Under the pieces are notes generated by a model, which worked only from the letters and a program-made list of their open reading frames with translations, was not told the origin of the DNA and did not search any database. Positions 1-4,609 of a DNA stretch of 6,464 nt are shown piece by piece (position 1 is the first letter of the stretch; each line of letters starts with the position of its first letter). The stretch is from Candidatus Hodarchaeota archaeon (GTDB lineage Archaea > Asgardarchaeota > Heimdallarchaeia > Hodarchaeales > Hodarchaeaceae). Location of the stretch: assembly GCA_016840305.1 (NCBI GenBank), contig JAEOSP010000537.1, positions 1-6,464 of the forward strand, read 5' to 3'. Position numbers and translations under genes: made by a program.

Positions 1-171
1 AGCAATAGCTAATCGCCCAGTACCACTCCCAATCTCAAGAATACGACCTTGGTGACCGATATTTGATATAATCAAATCATAAATATGTTCAGCTTCAGGA
101 AAACGTTTGCTGAACTCCACATCATAAGACAGTGGATCCTTCTCTAAAGCTTTCATATACACTAATGACAT
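1..171 (-). CDS. Class I SAM-dependent methyltransferase, N-terminal part (runs off left edge)
   Basis: Fifty-seven codons are visible, read from the ATG at 169-171 toward position 1, with no stop before the edge. Residues 44-57 read ILEIGSGTGRLAIA, which is the glycine-rich motif I (E-x-G-x-G-x-G, residues 46-52) that binds S-adenosylmethionine in Rossmann-fold methyltransferases. The roughly 40 residues before it, with Tyr- and Glu-rich helices, are typical of the cap preceding strand 1 in this family. An in-frame TAA lies four codons upstream, so this ATG is the first possible start. GTG at codon 4 and ATG at codon 6 are alternatives. A TATA box at 201-210 on this strand would give a very short leader, which fits the lack of a Shine-Dalgarno sequence. 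The substrate cannot be told because the acceptor-binding region lies outside the window. The family call is firm; the function is open. Confidence 0.85.
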   Translation of the reverse strand, partial: MSLVYMKALEKDPLSYDVEFSKRFPEAEHIYDLIISNIGHQGRILEIGSGTGRLAIA

Positions 172-200
172 TGTGAAACATTAGGAGAGTAAACTGTTGA

Positions 201-210
201 GTTATAAAGT
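201..210 (-). promoter_or_regulatory. TATA box for the methyltransferase gene
   Basis: The minus strand reads ACTTTATAAC here, a good match to the archaeal TATA consensus. Transcription would begin about 25 bases downstream, near 179, leaving a leader of only about 8 bases before the ATG at 171. This agrees with the absence of a ribosome binding site. The position is inferred from sequence only. Confidence 0.5.
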
Positions 211-304
211 TGTTCCCCACAACTAAAACTCTCGATTTGGAAAAAAACAGTCGGTTTGTGTTGCAATTTTTGTAAAAATAATCAATTTGCCTGTTGTCTA
301 CAAA

Positions 305-332
305 TTCGAACAAACAATAATATGTGTTCGAA
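305..332. promoter_or_regulatory. Operator-like inverted repeat TTCGAACA-N12-TGTTCGAA
   Basis: Two perfect 8 bp arms (305-312 and 325-332) are separated by 12 bases, so the arm centres are 20 bp apart, about two helical turns. This geometry suits a dimeric helix-turn-helix regulator binding one DNA face. The right arm ends about 4 bp before the weak TATA-like site at 337-344 for the surface-protein gene, so a bound protein could block or recruit TBP/TFB. It also lies about 95 bp upstream of the divergent methyltransferase TATA. No regulator is identified, and chance cannot be excluded in AT-rich DNA. Confidence 0.4.
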
Positions 333-336
333 AGTC

Positions 337-344
337 TATTATAA
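337..344 (+). promoter_or_regulatory. Weak TATA-like box for the surface-protein gene
   Basis: TATTATAA follows a purine-containing stretch that could serve as the TFB recognition element. Initiation about 25 bases downstream, near 366, would give a leader of about 45 bases containing the ribosome binding site at 399-403. Other AT-rich stretches nearby could serve instead. Confidence 0.35.
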
Positions 345-398
345 TGAATAAGCTCAGAAATAAAGAGAGGTAGGTTAATTGAGAATTTATGTTCCTAT

Positions 399-403
399 GA
401 GGT
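399..403 (+). promoter_or_regulatory. Shine-Dalgarno sequence of the surface-protein gene
   Basis: GAGGT matches the archaeal 16S rRNA anti-Shine-Dalgarno tail and stands 7 bases before the ATG at 411. It fixes this codon as the start and places the hydrophobic signal segment at the very N-terminus. Confidence 0.65.
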
Positions 404-410
404 AGATTAA

Positions 411-1661
411 ATGACAAATAAATATAGAAGTTTGATAAAAATATCTTCAGCGGTTATAGGCCTTTTTTTTCTAATTATACTCCTGATTCCACAGGTAGCT
501 GTAGCAACAGTAAATGAAGACATACCAGTTGATGCAGAATATGCTTCTGGAATAATAACTCAACAAGATTCAACAATGAAAATATCTTATGCATGGGTCA
601 ATTCCAATGAATCGGAATTTTTATCGATCGCACTGTTTGACGATTTCAGCAAAGTGGCGCTATTTCGTCCATTTTTTGGTCAAGCGTATGAGGTAGATAA
701 TAGCGAATTTTTTGTTGGGACAATTCTCACAGGATTTGAATTATTTCAAGATAGTAACGGAAACAGCGTTCTTGACCAGGCAGAGGAACTTAAATATTAT
801 ATAATGTTGAATGCATCACAAGAATACATTCTACCAACAATAAAAAGAACAGTTATTGATAACATTACTAGATATAGTTGGAAAGTATGTTATATGGAGA
901 TAGATGGTTTTTTTCAACCATATGAAGGACCATACATGGCAAGAACGATCATAGATAGTGTAAATCTATCGTACACATACGAAATACGTGAAAATTATAC
1001 AGAACTAAAATTAGCAATTGAAATGGGAGAATGGGATGCGTACGAATTTGACTTTGATAGTAGTACTGGAGGAATAAAAAGAATTGCTGATGTAAACCTA
1101 GAAGATTACAGTCTATCGTTACTATTTGGAACAACGGTTAGCAGCGAGGAATCCTTTACAATAACCATGCATAATGGGTCAACAGGTCTAGAAGATTTAC
1201 GGGTTGAAGTAAATAACGTGCCAATCTTTCAGTCTTTATTCCAAGATTTATACGTATTAGGACCAAATGGTTCAGCTTACAAGGCGATTACCACACCAGC
1301 AAGCGTAGAAACGTTATATGATGACCAATTGCTATTTTGGGGAACCCCATCGGCCTTTTATTCATGGTGGAAAAATTGGTTCCCATTAATGAGTGATTTA
1401 ACGACCGTCCCAGCAATTGGACTTGAAGAAGTATCATTCCTATATAGAATATGTTACCCATCGTGGGGTGGAGAATCGTTCAACCACGACCCAAGATATC
1501 GTGCATTGTTTGATGGCGAACTAGATATTACTCAAAAAACAACTACTACCGGACCAACAACTACACCAACGATACCAAGTCTAACGTCAGTAGAAATAAG
1601 CGTAGTATTCTTAGCAATTCTTCTAATTGCCGTTCCAGTCAGTAAAAAACGCAGAAATTAA
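411..1661 (+). CDS. Secreted/cell-surface protein with signal segment, EF-hand-like loop and C-terminal membrane anchor
   Basis: This protein of 416 residues matches no domain I recognise by name. Residues 1-10 are basic and 11-32 form a hydrophobic signal or anchor helix followed by AVA, a plausible cleavage site. The body (about 33-372) is rich in beta-type, aromatic and acidic sequence. It has seven N-glycosylation sequons (N66, N134, N151, N185, N195, N255, N286), as expected for an exported archaeal protein. Residues 114-126 (DSNGNSVLDQAEE) resemble an EF-hand or dockerin-type calcium loop with D114, N116, N118, D122 and E125. The end is tripartite: a Thr/Pro-rich stalk (375-390), a membrane helix (about 392-410) and a KKRRN tail. 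This is the layout of archaeal CTERM-type surface proteins, but there is no PGF motif. Topology is therefore outside-facing and membrane-tethered. The gene has its own ribosome binding site and is convergent with the propeller gene. The surface location is well supported; the molecular role is unknown. Confidence 0.85.
   Translation: MTNKYRSLIKISSAVIGLFFLIILLIPQVAVATVNEDIPVDAEYASGIITQQDSTMKISYAWVNSNESEFLSIALFDDFSKVALFRPFFGQAYEVDNSEFFVGTILTGFELFQDSNGNSVLDQAEELKYYIMLNASQEYILPTIKRTVIDNITRYSWKVCYMEIDGFFQPYEGPYMARTIIDSVNLSYTYEIRENYTELKLAIEMGEWDAYEFDFDSSTGGIKRIADVNLEDYSLSLLFGTTVSSEESFTITMHNGSTGLEDLRVEVNNVPIFQSLFQDLYVLGPNGSAYKAITTPASVETLYDDQLLFWGTPSAFYSWWKNWFPLMSDLTTVPAIGLEEVSFLYRICYPSWGGESFNHDPRYRALFDGELDITQKTTTTGPTTTPTIPSLTSVEISVVFLAILLIAVPVSKKRRN
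750..788 (+). other. EF-hand/dockerin-like calcium-binding loop (coding sub-feature)
   Basis: The segment encodes residues 114-126 of the surface protein, DSNGNSVLDQAEE. Oxygen-bearing side chains at loop positions 1, 3, 5, 9 and 12 (D, N, N, D, E) and a hydrophobic residue at position 8 fit the EF-hand loop pattern. The usual glycine at position 6 is serine, so binding is likely but not certain. It is a single loop without a recognised partner loop. Confidence 0.5.
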
Positions 1662-1674
1662 TAATTTCTACCTT

Positions 1675-1688
1675 CTAGCATTTTTATT
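1675..1688 (+). terminator. Possible oligo-T terminator of the surface-protein gene
   Basis: A TTTTT run inside a T-rich stretch about 20 bases after the stop codon is the kind of tract at which archaeal RNA polymerase releases. It is short, and no stem precedes it. The convergent gap of 83 bp (1662-1744) must hold the terminators of both flanking genes. On the other strand CCCTTTTCTT, ending near 1720, could serve the propeller gene. Confidence 0.3.
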
Positions 1689-1744
1689 GACATGTCTATT
1701 GTTAAAGCTCATCTTACTCTTAAGAAAAGGGATGATTGGTAAAA

Positions 1745-2941
1745 CTATGGACTATTTCTGTCCAGATATTTTTTTTCTTCAATCGCAATTAGTCGCATAA
1801 TAACGTTCACAACTAGAACCGAAGTCAGAGCTCCACTCAATGTGATAACAAAAATTCCGAAATTTATGGTACTTTCGCTAATTGGGAGTGTCCCTCCGAT
1901 TGTTGTCATATAACTTCGCTCCTTACGAGCATCAATGGCCCACCCATGTGTCCTATTAACAAAAGTGATTCGGTGGGGTCCAGAAGTATTAGAGAAGTGA
2001 AACCAGGAAGCACCTCCGTTCTCCGTGAAATGGATACCCCAAGTCCCAACAGCCCATCCCTGTAATTCTGTTATAAAGAAAATGTCGAGTAAAGAGGTAC
2101 CCCCTAGAAGTGGACGATATGAATATTGTACCCACCAATATTTCCCTCCATTAGATGTGGCAAGGATAGTATTATCATCTCCTACTACCCATCCTTTATT
2201 ATGATTCCAAAAGAAAACTCCAAAGAAAGTCTTCGATGTTTCAAGACTCTGATCTTCAAAGGTTTGCCATCCGTCTTGAGTATGAACAATATTCCCATAA
2301 CACCCCACAGCCCAACCATGCGAGTTATTTACCATGAAAAGGCGAAAAAGACAAAGAGAAGTTTCAGAAATGAAAGTCCAGTTCATATGTAAAATGTTAA
2401 TCCTAAAAATACTTCCTCCGCTTCCGATTACCCAAGCTGTTTCTTCATCACATGTCACCATATCCCACAAGATGCCCACCTCCCTATTTGGTGTGCGTGC
2501 GTACTCTAATAAATACCATGTCTCACCCCCAGTATGTGTGATGAGAATTTCGTTCGTTTTGCTGATAGCTACTCCTATAGTAGCATTAAAAAAGTCAATA
2601 GCTTCAATGGTGGTTGTAATTCCTGACTGTTGTTCTTTCCATGATTGACCTCCATCATTCGTGACCATAATCAATCCGTTTTCTCCCCCAATCCAGCCAT
2701 GAGTGGAATTGGCAAAATCAATAGCTGATACTCCATATTCTGGATAAGTTTCAGCATTGATGGGGTACCAAGGATTTTTGGATAGTTGAACGTATAAATT
2801 ATACGGTACTTTGAACTGGATGAGTCCGAGAAACACAAGACCCCAGATAAGAAAAATTATGATAATTGGTTTAATAATCACTTGTCTGGGAATATTTTTC
2901 ATTCCTTCTAAAATTCCTCGTACTACTACCTGAACCTCCAT
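1745..2941 (-). CDS. Membrane-anchored Ycf48/BNR-type seven-repeat beta-propeller protein
   Basis: This protein of 398 residues has about seven repeats of some 40-45 residues. Each begins with a GW(I/V/A)xG-type strand and most end in an Asp-box-like turn. Examples are GW at 82, TNDGGQSW at 94-101, THTGGETW at 135-142, a degenerate repeat at 169-188, TQDGWQTF at 221-228, TSNGGKYW at 262-269, TENGGASW at 306-313, and a degenerate seventh at 333-351. This is the pattern of Ycf48/Hcf136-like and sialidase/BNR propellers. Helices at about 22-42 and 359-385, with basic residues on their outer flanks, place both termini in the cytoplasm and the propeller outside. Six N-glycosylation sequons in the propeller agree. 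In cyanobacteria and plastids Ycf48 helps assemble photosystem II; that role cannot apply here without other evidence, so a scaffold or assembly role is only inference. The ATG at 2941 has no ribosome binding site upstream. ATG at codon 14 (2902) is an alternative that gives a tighter signal anchor. Fold call firm, function unknown. Confidence 0.85.
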   Translation of the reverse strand: MEVQVVVRGILEGMKNIPRQVIIKPIIIIFLIWGLVFLGLIQFKVPYNLYVQLSKNPWYPINAETYPEYGVSAIDFANSTHGWIGGENGLIMVTNDGGQSWKEQQSGITTTIEAIDFFNATIGVAISKTNEILITHTGGETWYLLEYARTPNREVGILWDMVTCDEETAWVIGSGGSIFRINILHMNWTFISETSLCLFRLFMVNNSHGWAVGCYGNIVHTQDGWQTFEDQSLETSKTFFGVFFWNHNKGWVVGDDNTILATSNGGKYWWVQYSYRPLLGGTSLLDIFFITELQGWAVGTWGIHFTENGGASWFHFSNTSGPHRITFVNRTHGWAIDARKERSYMTTIGGTLPISESTINFGIFVITLSGALTSVLVVNVIMRLIAIEEKKYLDRNSP

Positions 2942-2990
2942 CGTTGGTTTTGTCTTGATTCAAGAGAATATAGGATCTAGGGCTTTGAGG

Positions 2991-2999
2991 TTAATAAAA
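2991..2999 (-). promoter_or_regulatory. Candidate TATA box for the propeller gene
   Basis: The minus strand reads TTTTATTAA about 50 bases before the ATG at 2941. Initiation near 2968 would give a leader of about 27 bases with no clear Shine-Dalgarno sequence. Confidence 0.35.
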
Positions 3000-3005
3000 T
3001 GTTGT

Positions 3006-3010
3006 AAAAA
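3006..3010 (-). terminator. Possible oligo-T terminator of the nuclease cluster
   Basis: The minus strand carries TTTTT about 45 bases after the last stop of the cluster (3056-3058) and just before the next gene's TATA-like box. It is short, so termination here is tentative. Confidence 0.3.
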
Positions 3011-3055
3011 TTATGTGAACTAGACAAGATAAGATTGTTGAGGTGGCGTTACCCC

Positions 3056-3286
3056 TCAAATATGATGCATCAAGATTTGATCCATTAGCCAGGGGTCTCC
3101 TTGTCGATTAGGCTCCTCGAAATCAAAACAGTTGGCGTGAATGGAATAATATAATAGGTTCCTCTTAGAAAGAACAATTTTCATCAAAGTGGTATATTGA
3201 TCAAGTGAGTATTCATTGCATAGTTCAGGATTAACTAATTCCAGTGTCTCACTGTTCTGTGGAGAAATCTCCATCAGGGATACCAC
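3056..3286 (-). CDS. Hypothetical protein of about 76 residues overlapping the nuclease 3' end
   Basis: I do not recognise this protein. The frame opens with GTG at 3284-3286 inside the last codons of the nuclease gene and overlaps it by 38 bases. An in-frame ATG at codon 5 would shorten it to 72 residues. The product is acidic and soluble-looking, with no membrane helix or cysteine cluster. It ends in the sequence DPWLMDQILMHHI. The overlap with the nuclease on the same strand suggests translational coupling and a linked role, for example a small partner. There is no Shine-Dalgarno sequence before either start. The frame could also be a chance opening; its length, its use of the gap before the next promoter and its position argue moderately for a real gene. 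Confidence 0.5.
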   Translation of the reverse strand: MVSLMEISPQNSETLELVNPELCNEYSLDQYTTLMKIVLSKRNLLYYSIHANCFDFEEPNRQGDPWLMDQILMHHI

Positions 3287-3923
3287 GTAAATGATGAAAG
3301 ATCGATGAAGCTTTCTTTTGCCCTACATCATTAATACCACGTATATCTCTTTCAGAAGCAGCACAAAGGTCAACGACAGAGGAAAACTCTTTAGAAATAG
3401 CAACAGCTGTTTTGACTCCAACACCAGGAATGGAACGAAGCATTTCGACAAGGGTGTTTCTATGGAGTTTACGTTCAAAACGACGTGATTTGGTTTGAAA
3501 ATGTTCAATATTCAAGGGAGATTTAAGGTTAGGAGAATCTTTTTGCAGGATTTTATGGATAGTATAGGCAATGACTCCTTCAGAATTAGGCACATGGATA
3601 AGCTGCAACTGAAAATCAAGAACTAAACACATTAATGCTCCAATAACAGGTTTCAAACGCCAACGGGTGTCAGCAGGATCACCAGCTACTAACATAAAAG
3701 GTTTTTTTCCAGTTAACAACATTCTTTTGGGTTGATTGAAGATACGCTTGTCAATAATTGAATGAAAAAAGTCATTATTCGTGCCATTTCGTTTAATCTC
3801 ACCAATAACATACTGACCTTCAAAATCACCCGCTGGTAACCGCTTGTTTTCAACCTCATAACCAAGGTAGGTCATTTCAGCAGTTAATGTTGAAGGCTCT
3901 CGAGTGTCAATAATAACACTCAG
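3249..3923 (-). CDS. XPF/ERCC4-type structure-specific endonuclease, helicase-less, with tandem helix-hairpin-helix
   Basis: The first ATG in this frame (3873-3875) gives 208 residues, but the open frame reaches further up and encodes LSVIIDTREPSTLTAE directly before it. VIIDTREP is the conserved first motif of the ERCC4 nuclease fold, so I extend the gene to the CTG at 3921-3923, giving 224 residues. No ATG, GTG or TTG lies in frame between the upstream TAA and that ATG. In this numbering the catalytic set is D6, R8, E9, D33 (GDF), E42 and K44 (EIK replacing the usual ERK), then D51, S55-I-I-D58-K-R60 and Q64. Two helix-hairpin-helix motifs follow (about 159-178, with IPGVG, and 191-213, with INDVG). 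Such proteins cut branched or flap DNA as dimers in repair and fork processing. This is the short, crenarchaeal-style XPF layout, without the Hef helicase. No PCNA-binding QxxLxxFF is visible at the C-terminus. A GGTGG six bases before CTG, and a stop codon one base before it, suggest reinitiation after the upstream ORF; a frameshift or an assembly indel are alternatives. Confidence 0.88.
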   Translation of the reverse strand: MSVIIDTREPSTLTAEMTYLGYEVENKRLPAGDFEGQYVIGEIKRNGTNNDFFHSIIDKRIFNQPKRMLLTGKKPFMLVAGDPADTRWRLKPVIGALMCLVLDFQLQLIHVPNSEGVIAYTIHKILQKDSPNLKSPLNIEHFQTKSRRFERKLHRNTLVEMLRSIPGVGVKTAVAISKEFSSVVDLCAASERDIRGINDVGQKKASSIFHHLRGIPDGDFSTEQ

Positions 3924-3924
3924 T

Positions 3925-4164
3925 TCAAACCACCAATGAATTAGAGGAGTACTGATTCCGTAATTCGATTTTAAGCTGATTTAGTAAAGTGATAATATAA
4001 TCACTATCCTCTATAATGACATTTATTACCCCATCACTGTGGGGTTCTTCTAACCAGGCAAGAAGCTCAATAAGATGGTGTTTGACCTGTTCAGTAATGG
4101 GAGTGAGGAAAGAATGATTGTTAAGCATTTCAATATCATCTATCATATAATGCTGATCAACCAT
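3925..4164 (-). CDS. Hypothetical 79-residue protein, first gene of the nuclease cluster
   Basis: I do not recognise this protein. It starts at an ATG (4162-4164) about 60 bases after a good TATA box and ends in TGA at 3925-3927, one base before the codon at which the nuclease motif begins. The product is acidic and probably mostly helical, with no membrane segment; residues 25-42 (EQVKHHLIELLAWLEEPH) and 58-70 look amphipathic. No strong Shine-Dalgarno sequence precedes the start (only CGAG). Its end overlaps the sequence that would serve as ribosome binding site for the nuclease, so the two are probably coupled. It could also be the N-terminal part of the nuclease, joined by a +1 frameshift at GTT-TGA or separated by a sequencing error. 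That it is translated is likely; its function is unknown. Confidence 0.6.
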   Translation of the reverse strand: MVDQHYMIDDIEMLNNHSFLTPITEQVKHHLIELLAWLEEPHSDGVINVIIEDSDYIITLLNQLKIELRNQYSSNSLVV

Positions 4165-4223
4165 TTAAACTCGAAAAAAAAGATAGTTATTGAAATATTG
4201 ATTTACAGAAAAAAATAGTGATA

Positions 4224-4233
4224 GCTTATAAAG
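4224..4233 (-). promoter_or_regulatory. TATA box of the nuclease cluster
   Basis: The minus strand reads CTTTATAAGC, close to the archaeal consensus. Initiation about 25 bases on, near 4203, would leave a leader of about 40 bases before the ATG at 4164. It is the only good promoter for the three cluster genes. Confidence 0.55.
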
Positions 4234-4279
4234 AACGAATAATTAAGTAAGATAAAAGGACCAACTTGCGGAAACAAAT

Positions 4280-4338
4280 AAAGAAAAAAGAAGGCAAGAA
4301 AAAGGAAAAGGGGAAAGGAAAAGGGAATAAAGGAAAAT
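4280..4338 (+). repeat. Homopurine tract
   Basis: Positions 4296-4327 are 32 consecutive purines, and 4280-4338 contains only two or three pyrimidines (C at 4295, T at 4328). The G runs reach four at most and do not form a quadruplex pattern. The tract lies between the two divergent promoter areas. Such tracts stiffen DNA, resist nucleosome-like wrapping and can form triplexes, but no function is shown. Confidence 0.5.
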
Positions 4339-4364
4339 TGTTGCGCCAGCATGCAAGGCTTCAC

Positions 4365-4394
4365 TTTATAAGGTTTGTGTGAAGGTTTATAAGG
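4365..4394 (+). promoter_or_regulatory. Tandem TATA repeats TTTATAAGG, 21 bp apart
   Basis: The nine-base sequence TTTATAAGG occurs at 4365-4373 and again at 4386-4394, two helical turns apart. An interleaved AAGGTTT also occurs twice, 12 bp apart (4370-4376 and 4382-4388). Each copy is a strong archaeal TATA-like box. Use as promoters would give TFB leaders of roughly 190-220 bases. Confidence 0.45.
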
Positions 4395-4429
4395 GATGAA
4401 ATTAATTACAGCATATAGAAGGATTGAGG

Positions 4430-4449
4430 TTTTATAATCACCACTGGTG
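4430..4449 (+). promoter_or_regulatory. Probable TFB promoter TATA box with adjoining palindrome
   Basis: TTTTATAAT (4430-4438) is the TATA element closest to the TFB start that matches well. Directly after it comes CACCA-C-TGGTG (4439-4449), a perfect 5 bp inverted repeat around one base. It sits between TATA and the expected start near 4460, where archaeal repressors often bind. The leader would be about 150 bases. TTTATTTTA at 4454-4462 is a weaker alternative. Confidence 0.45.
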
Positions 4450-4590
4450 GCACTTTATTTTACCTGTGGCTTTCGTCTGGTTGAGCACACACTCCCATTC
4501 GCATTTTGTTTGAAAAGGATAACTTCACACATAACACCGAATAACAGCTTTTTCAGAAAGAGAGATTAGTAGAACACTCAATTACAGATA

Positions 4591-4606
4591 TGAGGAGGAT
4601 CCCTCA
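4591..4606 (+). promoter_or_regulatory. TFB ribosome binding site inside a small hairpin
   Basis: AGGAGG (4593-4598) is a strong Shine-Dalgarno sequence, but it is 11 bases from the ATG at 4610, longer than usual. TGAGG (4591-4595) can pair with CCTCA (4602-4606) around a six-base loop, AGGATC, so the site is partly in the stem and partly in the loop. The fold might mask the site or shorten its effective distance to the ATG. Confidence 0.45.
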
Positions 4607-4609
4607 GGA

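Larger units (their letters stand above)
4165..4609. other. Intergenic region between the divergent nuclease cluster and TFB (445 bp)
   Basis: No convincing protein or RNA gene lies here. From left to right it holds the TATA box of the minus-strand cluster (4224-4233) and a purine-rich stretch on the plus strand (about 4280-4338). It then has two TTTATAAGG repeats (4365 and 4386), a third TATA element with an adjoining palindrome (4430-4449), and about 150 bases that probably form the TFB leader. I looked for tRNA arms and C/D-box motifs and saw none. Confidence 0.6.

Noticed and set aside
61..77. Inverted repeat ATTTGAT-ATA-ATCAAAT
   Set aside because: It lies within the methyltransferase coding region and is short and AT-rich, so chance is the simplest explanation.
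122..313. Minus-strand frame of 63 residues overlapping the methyltransferase start
   Set aside because: It crosses the methyltransferase TATA box and part of the coding region in another frame; only the methyltransferase frame carries a family motif.
2126..2648. Two plus-strand frames of 88 and 104 residues inside the propeller gene
   Set aside because: They overlie the well-supported propeller repeats on the other strand and show no recognisable domain or ribosome binding site.
4266..4380. Lys-rich frame of 38 codons starting with TTG across the purine tract
   Set aside because: The Lys/Gly/Glu content simply mirrors the homopurine DNA, there is no Shine-Dalgarno sequence, and the frame runs through the TATA repeats.
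4440..4609. Possible tRNA or C/D-box RNA in the TFB leader
   Set aside because: No TTCGA arm, acceptor pairing or C/D boxes could be found; a leader is the better explanation.
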